A stretch of DNA of 64,000 nt, from the NCBI GenBank assembly GCA_903828675.1, contig CAIKND010000095.1:34250-98249 (forward strand), given 5' to 3'. Each line of letters begins with the position of its first letter. Position 1 is the first letter of the stretch. The translations under genes and the position numbers were made by a program. Below the pieces are notes generated by a model that worked only from the letters and a program-made list of their open reading frames with translations, made no database searches and was not told where the DNA came from. The stretch comes from an uncultured Acidobacteriaceae bacterium. GTDB taxonomy: Bacteria; Acidobacteriota; Terriglobia; Terriglobales; Acidobacteriaceae. Below, piece after piece: positions 8,720 to 16,293 of this stretch.

Positions 8720-9676
8720 ATCAATCCCGTCAACACAACCCTCCAGTCGCCCCGCTTTCTGCTTACCGGTGCCTCGGGGATGCTTGGGTCAGCTCTTCGC
8801 CAGGCACTTGTGGTTCGTCTGTTCCCCAGTCTTCAGCTCGTTCGCCATGCTCCTGCCTCACGTGGGCAGCTTCAGTGGAATCCTGCCGCCAGCCCGGCAA
8901 TTTCAAAATCTGAGGAGCTTGAAGGCGTCACCACCGCGATTCACCTCTCCGGCTCCAACGTGGCTGCTCATCGTTGGACCGCAGCGTACAAGCGTGAAAT
9001 GACCGAGAGCCGCGTGCAGTCCACGCGTGCCCTGGCAGAAGCGCTGGCCCGTCTTCGCCAGCCGCCCCGGGATATGCTGGTCGCCTCTGCGGTGGGTATC
9101 TACGGAAACCGCGGCGATGAGCTTCTAGACGAAGCGTCTTTACCCGGCACCGGCTTTCTGGCCGATCTCTGCAAGCAGTGGGAAGCCGCGGCCCAGCCCG
9201 CTGTCGACGCCGGAATCCGGGTTATTCATTTACGCTTCGGAGTCGTCCTGGGCCCCATCGCCGAAGCCAACGCAGGCGGAGCGCTCGCCCGCATGCTTCC
9301 GCTCTTCCGTCTCGGCTTTGGCGGTCCGTTGGGCGACGGCCGTCAGTACATGAGCTGGATTTCTCTCGCCGACGCAGTTGCCGCCATCTTCTTCCTGGTG
9401 GAAACGCCCGCCCTCTCCGGCCCCGCCAACCTGACCGCTCCCAACCCCGTGACCAACGCTCAATTCACGCGGACACTCGCCGCGGCCGTCCATCGGCCTG
9501 CGTTATTCCGCGCTCCGGCCTTTGCGCTGCGGCTCGCTCTTGGCCAAATGGCCGATGAAGCTCTGCTCTCTAGCGCCCGCGCTTACCCTTCCAAACTCAC
9601 CGGCGCCGGGTTCCAATTCAGCCTGCCCACAGTCGCTGAGGCACTCGCCGCGCCCCCAGCGCGTTATCCTAGATAG
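8720..9676 (+). CDS. TIGR01777-type NAD-dependent epimerase/SDR39U1 protein with a non-standard start
   Basis: An SDR-fold epimerase of the YfcH/SDR39U1 group. The Rossmann motif FLLTGASGMLG is encoded at 8756-8788, upstream of the first ATG (8780), so a protein starting there would lose its nucleotide-binding loop. Reading back in frame there is no ATG, GTG or TTG; the best start is ATC at 8720, eight bases after a perfect AGGAGG (8706-8711). Downstream features are typical: HLSGSNVAAHRW, ASAVGIYGNRGDE, LRFGVVLGP, YMSWISLADAV. Length from 8720 is about 318 residues, near the family's usual 295-310. The substrate is unknown for the family. It could alternatively reflect a sequencing error at the start. 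Confidence 0.75.
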   Translation: MNPVNTTLQSPRFLLTGASGMLGSALRQALVVRLFPSLQLVRHAPASRGQLQWNPAASPAISKSEELEGVTTAIHLSGSNVAAHRWTAAYKREMTESRVQSTRALAEALARLRQPPRDMLVASAVGIYGNRGDELLDEASLPGTGFLADLCKQWEAAAQPAVDAGIRVIHLRFGVVLGPIAEANAGGALARMLPLFRLGFGGPLGDGRQYMSWISLADAVAAIFFLVETPALSGPANLTAPNPVTNAQFTRTLAAAVHRPALFRAPAFALRLALGQMADEALLSSARAYPSKLTGAGFQFSLPTVAEALAAPPARYPR

Positions 9677-9718
9677 TCCGGCCGACCAGTCTTTACCCGG
9701 CCCGTCAAGGAACCCCTC

Positions 9719-11089
9719 ATGCCTGAAGAGACCACGCCCGCCGCCACTCCTGAAGCAGCCGTTACTCCTGCCCCCGTTGCCACGATCGACACCATTGGCC
9801 AGTACGAAGGCCAGTCTGTGACGCTGCGCGGGTGGCTTTACAACCTCCGCGAGAGTGGCAAGCTCCTTTTTCCCATTTTTCGCGACGGTACCGGCACAAT
9901 TCAGGGCGTAGCCCACGTCAAAAGCGTTTCCCCTGAGGTTTTTGAAGCCCTCAAGGGCCTCACGCAGGAATCCAGCGTGATCGTCACCGGGAAAGTCCGC
10001 GCCGACAAGCGCGCCCACGGCGGCTTCGAACTGGACATTGAAGGCTTGCAGGTTGTTCAACGCGTCCCTGAGTCCGACCCATACCCCATCACTCTCAAGG
10101 AGCATGGCGTCGACTTCCTCATGGAGCATCGCCATCTCTGGGTACGCTCGCCGCGCCAGTCCGCCATCCTGCGCATCAGGGCCGAGATTATGAGGGCCGC
10201 CGCTGAGTATTTCGATTCCAACGGTTTTATTCGCACCGACCCGCCTATCCTGACGCCGGCGGCCTGCGAAGGCACCTCGACGCTCTTCCCGGTGGATTAC
10301 TTCGGCGACCCCGCTTTCCTGACGCAGAGCGGCCAGCTCTATATCGAGTCGACGGCGCTTGCGTTGGGCAAGGTTTACAGCTTTGGCCCCACCTTCAGGG
10401 CTGAAAAATCCAAGACCCGCCGCCATCTCACCGAGTTCTGGATGATCGAGCCGGAGGTGGCATACATGGATCTGGACGGGCTGCTGGTGCTGGCCGAAAA
10501 TTTCCTCAGCCACATTGTTCAGTCCGTGCTCAAGAACCGGGCATCGGAACTGACGGTGATCGGCCGCGATCCCGCGAAGCTGGCCAGCATCGCTCCGCCC
10601 TTCCCGCGCCTGCGCTACGACGAAGCCGCGGAAATGCTGAACCAGGCTCACAAAGACGGTCACCTGGAAGCGCCGTTTGAATATGGGAACGACTTCGGCT
10701 CGCCGGATGAAACGTGGCTGAGCAGCCAATTTGACAGGCCTGTGATGGTCCACCGCTACCCCGCCGACGTGAAGGCCTTCTATATGGAGCCCGACCCGCT
10801 GGACGCGCGGTACGCCCTCTGCGTGGATGTGCTCGCGCCTGAAGGCTATGGAGAGATCATCGGCGGCTCGCAGCGCGTTTCGAGTTTTGATTTGCTGAAC
10901 GAACGCATCGACCACCACAAGCTTCCCAAGGAAGCCTTCCAGTGGTACCTCGACCTGCGCCGCTACGGTTCAGTCCCCCACAGCGGTTTTGGCATGGGCA
11001 TTGAGCGCGCCGTTGCCTGGATCTGCGGCTTGGATCATGTGCGCGAGACCATCCCGTTCGCGCGCACGCTGCACCGCATTTACCCGTAG
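9719..11089 (+). CDS. asnS: Asparaginyl-tRNA synthetase
   Basis: A 456-residue class IIb aminoacyl-tRNA synthetase charging tRNA-Asn. After a 22-residue Pro/Ala/Thr-rich N-terminal extension comes the OB-fold anticodon-binding domain ([18 protein letters not shown], residues 32-120), then the catalytic domain with motif 2 ([24 protein letters not shown]) split around residues 222-245 and motif 3 ([15 protein letters not shown]) near the C-terminus. The AsnRS-type signature [14 protein letters not shown] separates it from AspRS. It stands 42 bases after the epimerase and is followed by three successive hairpins. Confidence 0.95.
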   Translation: MPEETTPAATPEAAVTPAPVATIDTIGQYEGQSVTLRGWLYNLRESGKLLFPIFRDGTGTIQGVAHVKSVSPEVFEALKGLTQESSVIVTGKVRADKRAHGGFELDIEGLQVVQRVPESDPYPITLKEHGVDFLMEHRHLWVRSPRQSAILRIRAEIMRAAAEYFDSNGFIRTDPPILTPAACEGTSTLFPVDYFGDPAFLTQSGQLYIESTALALGKVYSFGPTFRAEKSKTRRHLTEFWMIEPEVAYMDLDGLLVLAENFLSHIVQSVLKNRASELTVIGRDPAKLASIAPPFPRLRYDEAAEMLNQAHKDGHLEAPFEYGNDFGSPDETWLSSQFDRPVMVHRYPADVKAFYMEPDPLDARYALCVDVLAPEGYGEIIGGSQRVSSFDLLNERIDHHKLPKEAFQWYLDLRRYGSVPHSGFGMGIERAVAWICGLDHVRETIPFARTLHRIYP

Positions 11090-11152
11090 AAGCTGCCGGC
11101 TCTCTCGCCAGCTCGAAGGCCTATTGCTCCAGCCTTTAGAGTGTTGAGCTTT

Positions 11153-11188
11153 CCCACTCTTGCGCCAGAAAGAAGGCGCAAGAATGGG
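11153..11188. repeat. Palindromic repeat family, copy 3 (hairpin after asnS)
   Basis: CCCACTCTTGCGCC (11153-11166) pairs with GGCGCAAGAATGGG (11175-11188) with one mismatch and an eight-base loop, followed by GCAC as in the other copies (ATGGGGC). It resembles the inner palindrome of the elements at 534 and 4261 and may serve as the asnS transcript end. Confidence 0.55.
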
Positions 11189-11229
11189 GCACGGAGCTGT
11201 ATTCATGGTCCTGGTCAAGAAGATCCTCA

Positions 11230-11292
11230 GAGTCCCCCGGCGACAGATTCTTGCCGCCGGGGACTCTCATTTGCGAACCGGAATTCGGTTCG
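11230..11292. terminator. Two further hairpins between asnS and the nitroreductase gene
   Basis: GAGTCCCCCGGCG (11230-11242) pairs with CGCCGGGGACTC (11255-11266) with one bulged C; CGAACCG (11274-11280) pairs with CGGTTCG (11286-11292) around a five-base loop. The second is followed within about 10 bases by CTTTT. Together with 11153-11188 these make three stacked stem-loops in a 297-base gap that otherwise shows no gene. Confidence 0.45.
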
Positions 11293-11386
11293 TCGACCTT
11301 TTAGCCCCCGGAATCCTTGTGCTTGCCTTTGGAATCAAACGTGGGCAGTCATTTCTTCCCACAGTTTTTCGAAGGAGCCTCGATCC

Positions 11387-12010
11387 GTGACCCTATCAGC
11401 TATTGAAGTGAACAACTTGAAGCAAGCTCCGGCGGTACAGGGCGTGCTGCCCGTCGTCCACCAGCGCTGGAGCGCCCGCTCGTTTTCAGCTCGCGATGTT
11501 TCCCAGGCCGACCTTGCCCGCGTTTTTGAAGCAGCGCGCTGGGCCGCCTCCTCCAGCAACGAACAGCCCTGGCGCTTCATCGTTGGTGTTCGTAACTCTT
11601 TGACGCACAACAAGATATTTTCAACCCTGGTGGGCTTCAACAAGGCCTGGGCCGGCTCTGCGCCAGTGCTGATCCTGGGCGTCGCCAACACTGTTTTTAC
11701 CCACAACGGCACTCCTAATACCTATGCCATGTATGACCTGGGGGCGGCCAGCTCTTATCTGACCCTGGAAGCCGCGGCTCTGGGACTGACGACTCACCAG
11801 ATGGCTGGCTACGACCACGATGCGGCCCGCCAAGTCCTTGATATTCCAGAGAGTTACGCTCTTGGATCGGTGATCGCTCTCGGCTACCAGGGAGAGCCCG
11901 CAGATCTGGCAAACGAGCAGTTGATTGCCCGCGAAATAGCCCCCCGCGAGCGGAAACCGCTGAAAGAACTGGTGTTCACCGCCTGGGGCGAGCCCGCGAA
12001 CCTGGCCTGA
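11387..12010 (+). CDS. Nitroreductase family protein
   Basis: A 207-residue flavin (FMN) oxidoreductase of the nitroreductase superfamily. The N-terminal FMN-phosphate segment is RWSARSFSARDVSQADLAR and EAARWAASSSNEQPWRFIVG (residues 27-72 region); a C-terminal glycine-rich segment GSVIALGYQGEPAD matches the family. Natural substrate cannot be assigned. The start is GTG at 11387 with GAAGGAG nine bases upstream; the frame runs open further upstream through the hairpin region but without family similarity. Confidence 0.88.
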   Translation: MTLSAIEVNNLKQAPAVQGVLPVVHQRWSARSFSARDVSQADLARVFEAARWAASSSNEQPWRFIVGVRNSLTHNKIFSTLVGFNKAWAGSAPVLILGVANTVFTHNGTPNTYAMYDLGAASSYLTLEAAALGLTTHQMAGYDHDAARQVLDIPESYALGSVIALGYQGEPADLANEQLIAREIAPRERKPLKELVFTAWGEPANLA

Positions 12011-12069
12011 CTCATCATAGACAATGTCTCCGTCGTATGCTCTAGAGTGGACGAAGGAGGCATTGTTCT

Positions 12070-12756
12070 TTGCCCGCGAAACCCCAACGCTCGCGAACCC
12101 CGGTACGGAGGCTGACTCATCGGCCCTCGCCTCCTCGGCGCAGGCATATAAGCTGGCGCAATCGTCTTGTCCTCGTCGCCATCGTGCTCATTCTTGGATT
12201 GTTGGGGTGGGGTGTTCTGGCGCGGAGTCTTGCGCCTGCCTCCAATACCGCGCTGAACCGCTTTGACGCGATCATCGTGCTGGGCAATCCGGCCGACGCC
12301 GATGGCAACCCCACCCCCGTTCAGCTGGCCCGGGTTACCGAGGCGGTGCATGAATACGAAAGGGGCGTCGCTCCCCGCGTAATTATGTCCGGCGGCCCGG
12401 CCCACAACCAGTTTATCGAGGCGCGCGTAATGGCCCGCACCGCGCAGGCGCAGGGGATTCCGGAGTCAGCGATTTTTGTCGAGGGAGAGTCCAGAGACAC
12501 GATCCAGAACGTCTGCAACTCGCTGCACATAATGAAGGCTCACGGGTGGCGCTCGGCAGAGGTAGTTTCCAGCGCCGCTCATCTGCCCCGCGCCGGTCTT
12601 ATCCTGAGCGGATTTCCGCTGGAATGGCGTACTCATGCGGCTCCCTCGCTGGAGCCGGAGTCGGCAGTTTACTCAGACGCGGCGGCCATGGTGGAAACGC
12701 TGAAGACGGTTCGTTACCTGGTGTGGGCCCGCCAGATTGAACATTGCGAGCCGTAA
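12070..12756 (+). CDS. YdcF/ElyC-type DUF218 membrane protein
   Basis: A 228-residue protein with an Arg/Pro-rich cytoplasmic N-terminus, one membrane span at about residues 32-52 (LVLVAIVLILGLLGWGVLA) and a DUF218 domain from about residue 65 (DAIIVLGNPADADG, PRVIMSGGPAHNQFIEA, ESRDTIQNV, EVVSSAAHLPRA). DUF218 proteins such as ElyC act in envelope maintenance and possibly undecaprenyl-phosphate-linked polysaccharide steps; the exact reaction is not established. The start is TTG at 12070 with AAGGAGG nine bases upstream. It lies 59 bases after the nitroreductase. Confidence 0.82.
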   Translation: MPAKPQRSRTPVRRLTHRPSPPRRRHISWRNRLVLVAIVLILGLLGWGVLARSLAPASNTALNRFDAIIVLGNPADADGNPTPVQLARVTEAVHEYERGVAPRVIMSGGPAHNQFIEARVMARTAQAQGIPESAIFVEGESRDTIQNVCNSLHIMKAHGWRSAEVVSSAAHLPRAGLILSGFPLEWRTHAAPSLEPESAVYSDAAAMVETLKTVRYLVWARQIEHCEP

Positions 12757-12821
12757 CCCGGGAAAAATCTGCCACGGCCTGCGTTGTCGGTCATCGGCTG
12801 TGTCCTGTAAGCTGATAAGTG

Positions 12822-13523
12822 ATGCGTCTCCCAGTAAGATTTTCAGCCTCTTTTGTCGTCGTTACTGCTCTGGCTCTCTGCGCCGGAACTCGCACCCACG
12901 CCCAGAACACAGCCCCCCAGACCACCGGCAATGGCACCTACATTTCCACCGACCCACTGGCCCAGGTGCGTTACGAGAACCGCTACGACGTGTCGTTGGG
13001 CATGGCCTACGACCACTTGAAGGCGGGGCCGACGCTGCTGCAGGGAGCCAACCTCGGAGGGCTCGACCTGACCGGCTCGTATTGGTTCAGCAAGCATTGG
13101 GGCGCACAGGCCACCGGTCGCGGCTACCTGGGCACCAGCGGCGCAGGCGTCAACGCTGTCGGAATCAAGGGGCCGTTTGTCAGCCAGTACATTTTTGCCG
13201 CAGGCCCAGAGTGGCTTGGACCGCACAACAAGCACGGCGCGATTATCGCCCACGTTCTGGTTGGTGGCGCTTATGGAAAATTCGAGCAGGATCTGCGCGG
13301 AAACTCGCCTTCAGTGGTGGATTTCTATAACGACCAGATTGCCCCGGCAGCCATCATGGGCGGCCATTTTGATCTGAACCGTTCGGCGCACTGGGTTTTC
13401 CGCATCACTCCCGATGCCGTTTTGACCCGCTACAGCACCAACTACGCGCCCAAGCTCACCCAGACGGATATCAACTTCGCCATTTCAGTCGGGATCGAGT
13501 ACAAGTTCAAGAAGAAGCGTTAA
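12822..13523 (+). CDS. Outer-membrane beta-barrel-like protein
   Basis: A 233-residue exported protein: signal peptide of about 28 residues (RFSASFVVVTALALCAGTRTHAQ), then a domain of alternating beta strands ending in SVGIEYKFKKKR. Strand phrases such as YDVSLGMAYDHLKAG, GLDLTGSYWFSKHWGAQATGRGY, GALVGGAY-like HVLVGGAYGKF and FAISVGIEYKF suit an eight-stranded OmpA/OmpW-type barrel that ends close to the C-terminus. The function is not recognised. GTG at 12819 is one codon earlier; ATG at 12822 is the simpler choice. Confidence 0.7.
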   Translation: MRLPVRFSASFVVVTALALCAGTRTHAQNTAPQTTGNGTYISTDPLAQVRYENRYDVSLGMAYDHLKAGPTLLQGANLGGLDLTGSYWFSKHWGAQATGRGYLGTSGAGVNAVGIKGPFVSQYIFAAGPEWLGPHNKHGAIIAHVLVGGAYGKFEQDLRGNSPSVVDFYNDQIAPAAIMGGHFDLNRSAHWVFRITPDAVLTRYSTNYAPKLTQTDINFAISVGIEYKFKKKR

Positions 13524-13933
13524 GTAGCGTTGCATAACGCTGCCAATCAGGTATCACAAGGCTCGTTTCGAAGTGTCAAGGTGGGACCGGCGCCGGATTG
13601 CGGGTCCCGCTGAACAGGCAAGGCCGGTTGTCCCCAGCAATCTCAGAAGCAAACAGCGCGGCCGGAAGCCGGATTCGGTTGCCGCACTTTACTCCGGCAA
13701 GCCCTTTCTGCCGGGAGCTGTATCCCCCGGGTTGAGGTCAACCTTTCTCGATACAACACTATGGATGAAAAAGATGGGCTGCCAAGTTCATCTGTGTGTG
13801 GTATTCTCCACCGTTCAGTGACGACTGTGAGAAAGTATCGCAGGAAAATATTCCGTTCCGTATAGCGACACTCCCCAGGACGTACGGGAGTAAGCGGAAG
13901 AGGAAAACAAGAGGAAGGCAGGTTGCGACACAT
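13524..13933. other. 410-base gap upstream of glgC, no gene recognised
   Basis: It starts with a small palindrome AGCGTT-gcat-AACGCT (13526-13541) that could end the beta-barrel transcript, then holds GC-rich sequence and finally a purine-rich leader (GAAGAGGAAAACAAGAGGAAGGC region, 13898-13920) before glgC. The glgC promoter must lie here but I cannot place it with confidence. Confidence 0.4.
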
Positions 13934-15187
13934 ATGAGAGAGACACTTGGAGTATTGCTCGCTGGCGGAGCTGGAGAACGGCTCTTCCCACTCACCCGTG
14001 ATCGCGCCAAACCGGCAGTGCCCTTTGGCGGACATTACCGCATCATCGACATCACCCTTTCCAACTGCATCAACTCCGGTTTGCGCAAGGTTTACATCCT
14101 CACCCAGTACAAGGCGCTGTCTTTGAACCGTCATATCCGCGAAGGCTGGACGGGCATTGTGGCGCAGGAACTGGGCGAATTCTACGAACTGATGCCGCCC
14201 ATGCAGCGCACGGGCGCCAACTGGTACATGGGCACCGCCGATGCGGTTTACCAGAACATCTACTCCATCGGCAGCGAGCAGCCCAAGCATGTGATCGTTC
14301 TGGGCGGCGACCACATCTACAAGATGGACTACAGCCGGATGCTGGCGTACCACAAGGAGACCCATGCCGAGGTGACGTTGGCCACGCTTCCTATTCCGCC
14401 GGAGGATGTTTCGCGGTTTGGCGTTGTGGAGGTGGGCCATGGCGGGGAGATTCTGGGCTTCCAGGAGAAGCCGGCTACCACCAGCTTCCGTTCGCCCTTC
14501 AACCCCAACGCCGTGGATGCCTCGATGGGCATCTACATCTTCAACACGGAGACGTTGTTGAAGGCGCTGATCGCCGACGCGGAAGACCCAGATTCAAAGC
14601 ACGACTTTGGCCACAACATTCTGCCCAACATGCTGGGCAAGAAGAAGATGATGGCCTATAGCTTTGTGGACGAGAACAAGAAGCAGGCGCTCTACTGGCG
14701 CGACGTGGGCACGCTGGACGCCTACTACGACGCCAATATGGACCTGTGCTCGGTTTCGCCAATCTTTAACCTGTATGACAAAACCTGGCCGATGCGCACC
14801 CGGGTGCGCCAATATCCGCCGGCCAAGTTCGTCTTCGGCGAGCCGGGACGTTCGGGCATGGCAGTCAACTCGGTGATTACCGCCGGCGTCATCATTTCAG
14901 GCGCTTCGGTGTACAACTCCGTGCTGTCGCAGGATGTGCGCGTCAACTCCTACTCCGATGTGGATGCGAGCATCATCTTCTCCCATGTCAACATTGGCCG
15001 CCACTGCCGCATCCGCCGCGCCATTATCGACCGCGACGTGCATATTCCCGAAGGCACCGTCATCGGCTACGACCCGGTGGAGGATAAGCGCCGCTACTTT
15101 GTCACCCCGTCTGGGCTGACGATTGTTACGCGGGATACGTCGCTGTTTGAGAACCCCGTCGATCCGGAGTTCCTGCAGCGGTATTGA
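13934..15187 (+). CDS. glgC: Glucose-1-phosphate adenylyltransferase
   Basis: A 417-residue ADP-glucose pyrophosphorylase, making ADP-glucose and pyrophosphate from ATP and glucose-1-phosphate for glycogen synthesis. The N-terminal nucleotidyltransferase domain has GVLLAGGAGERLFPLTRDRAKP (residues 6-27), GTADAVYQN, VIVLGGDHIYKMDY and the glucose-1-P region VVEVGHGGEILGFQEKP; the C-terminal left-handed beta-helix follows from about residue 290 (repeated hexapeptides, SVITAGVIISGASVYNSVLS). The ATG at 13934 is chosen because it gives the family N-terminus; the frame runs open to 13796. No glgA or glgB is adjacent. Confidence 0.95.
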   Translation: MRETLGVLLAGGAGERLFPLTRDRAKPAVPFGGHYRIIDITLSNCINSGLRKVYILTQYKALSLNRHIREGWTGIVAQELGEFYELMPPMQRTGANWYMGTADAVYQNIYSIGSEQPKHVIVLGGDHIYKMDYSRMLAYHKETHAEVTLATLPIPPEDVSRFGVVEVGHGGEILGFQEKPATTSFRSPFNPNAVDASMGIYIFNTETLLKALIADAEDPDSKHDFGHNILPNMLGKKKMMAYSFVDENKKQALYWRDVGTLDAYYDANMDLCSVSPIFNLYDKTWPMRTRVRQYPPAKFVFGEPGRSGMAVNSVITAGVIISGASVYNSVLSQDVRVNSYSDVDASIIFSHVNIGRHCRIRRAIIDRDVHIPEGTVIGYDPVEDKRRYFVTPSGLTIVTRDTSLFENPVDPEFLQRY

Positions 15188-15223
15188 GTTGTCCGGCTCT
15201 GTGGATGGACGAGAGTTTAATCG

Positions 15224-15262
15224 GGCAGCAGGTCAGGCCGATTGGGGCTCTGGCCTGCTGCC
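15224..15262. terminator. Hairpin between convergent glgC and DUF6644 genes
   Basis: GGCAGCAGG (15224-15232) pairs perfectly with CCTGCTGCC (15254-15262); internal GGCC segments may extend the pairing. A T-rich TTCATTATT follows on the plus strand. The location between two facing genes suits a bidirectional terminator. Confidence 0.5.
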
Positions 15263-15295
15263 TTCATTATTCTGGGCGGAAGCTGTGGCGCGAAG

Positions 15296-15784
15296 TTACA
15301 CGAATCCGATAAATCGTCCTGCTGCAACGATGCCTGCCCATAGCAGGATTGAAAGGCCTCCAGCGAGCCTTGCCCGCAAAGGCAGGGTCGCGCTTTCGTC
15401 CCAGCTCGCCACATTTCGATAGATTGAGTAGTGGAAGATAAGCGCATTCAAGCCGGCCAGGCAGATCAGGACCATCTTGATTTGAAACGCAGGATTGGCA
15501 TGGACGTGAACCGCCTCGGATGAAAACAGCAGCGCTCCGGTAACCACCTGCACCGCAAATCCCGCCCAGGCCCAGGGAAGCAGGCGTGCAGCGAGAGTCG
15601 AGACTCGCACTCGAGGCGCCGACCATCCCAGAAGGCGCAAATCGAAAGTGGCAACCGCGCCGACCAGCACCACCATCCCGAGCAAATGCGCAACTTCAAT
15701 CACCGGAAACAGCCACAGCGACTGCCGCACGCCGGCGCCGATCGAAGTCTGCTCCAGCCACGTGCAAAACGCCAGAATGTCTAT
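15296..15784 (-). CDS. DUF6644-like membrane protein, apparent ATA start
   Basis: An integral membrane protein with four hydrophobic spans (around FPVIEVAHLLGMVVLVGAV, PWAWAGFAVQVVTGALL, FQIKMVLICLAGLNALI and LSILLWAGIVAAGRF). The first usual start is GTG at 15730, but the codons before it read DILAFCTWLEQTSIGAG, the normal opening of this family (a WLE segment followed by ...IRESLW-like VRQSLW). The only well-placed initiation signal is GGAGG followed by ATA at 15784, which overlaps the stop of the preceding DUF6152 gene (ATAG). From there the protein is 162 residues. The pair with DUF6152 is common; a role is not known. Confidence 0.65.
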   Translation of the reverse strand: MDILAFCTWLEQTSIGAGVRQSLWLFPVIEVAHLLGMVVLVGAVATFDLRLLGWSAPRVRVSTLAARLLPWAWAGFAVQVVTGALLFSSEAVHVHANPAFQIKMVLICLAGLNALIFHYSIYRNVASWDESATLPLRARLAGGLSILLWAGIVAAGRFIGFV

Positions 15785-16203
15785 GGCTTACCCTCCAGCG
15801 ATTGCCCGTTGGGAAGCCAGATTCTGCCTACAGAAAAATAGTGGGAGCCGTCCTTGGCCCAAAAGCCCTGAACAGTTATCAGGTCGCCGCGTTTCACCGT
15901 CTTCGGACTCCATCCGCCGTAGCGGCTCAGCATCCCCGGACTACCCAACTCGAGCTTCCAGTTGGCTACTTTGCCGTTCGCGTCCTTGATGTTCGCATAG
16001 ATAAAGGAATGCGGATTGATCCACTCGAAACTGGTGACTGTCCCATACATCTTGACCGTTCGCGTCGTGTCAAACTCCGCCAGGCCGTGGTGCGCCAAGA
16101 CCGCCGGCGCGCTGAAGAAGACCGCTACCAGCATGGCGGCCCACACCGGATGGCAAATCACTTTTCTGAACGAGGCTCGCCAGGCGCAATGCATCCATTT
16201 CAT
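15781..16203 (-). CDS. DUF6152 family exported protein
   Basis: A 140-residue secreted protein: signal peptide to about residue 37 (HPVWAAMLVAVFFSAPAVLA) then the DUF6152 domain starting HHGLAEFDTTRTVKMYGTV with TSFEWINPHSFIYANI, LGSPGMLSRYGGWSP and GDLITVQGFWAKDGSHYF. The small OB-like fold contains conserved His and Trp residues; the biochemical role is unknown. The ATG at 16203 has AAGGA upstream; the frame extends to 16257 without support. It is translationally coupled to the downstream DUF6644 gene. Confidence 0.8.
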   Translation of the reverse strand: MKWMHCAWRASFRKVICHPVWAAMLVAVFFSAPAVLAHHGLAEFDTTRTVKMYGTVTSFEWINPHSFIYANIKDANGKVANWKLELGSPGMLSRYGGWSPKTVKRGDLITVQGFWAKDGSHYFSVGRIWLPNGQSLEGKP

Positions 16204-16293
16204 AACATGGGTCCTTGCATTCGAAATTGATGTCGTCCAAGGCAGGAAAAGGGCCATCCAAGCTGTGTCAAGATTCAGTTCTACAGAGATTCC

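Noticed and set aside
9503..10918. A 471-residue open frame antisense to asnS
   Set aside because: It lies wholly opposite a well-supported essential gene and reads as low-complexity reverse-strand sequence without family motifs.
13643..14440. Antisense frame across the glgC upstream gap and 5' half
   Set aside because: It runs into the glgC coding region and lacks motifs; the gap is regulatory.
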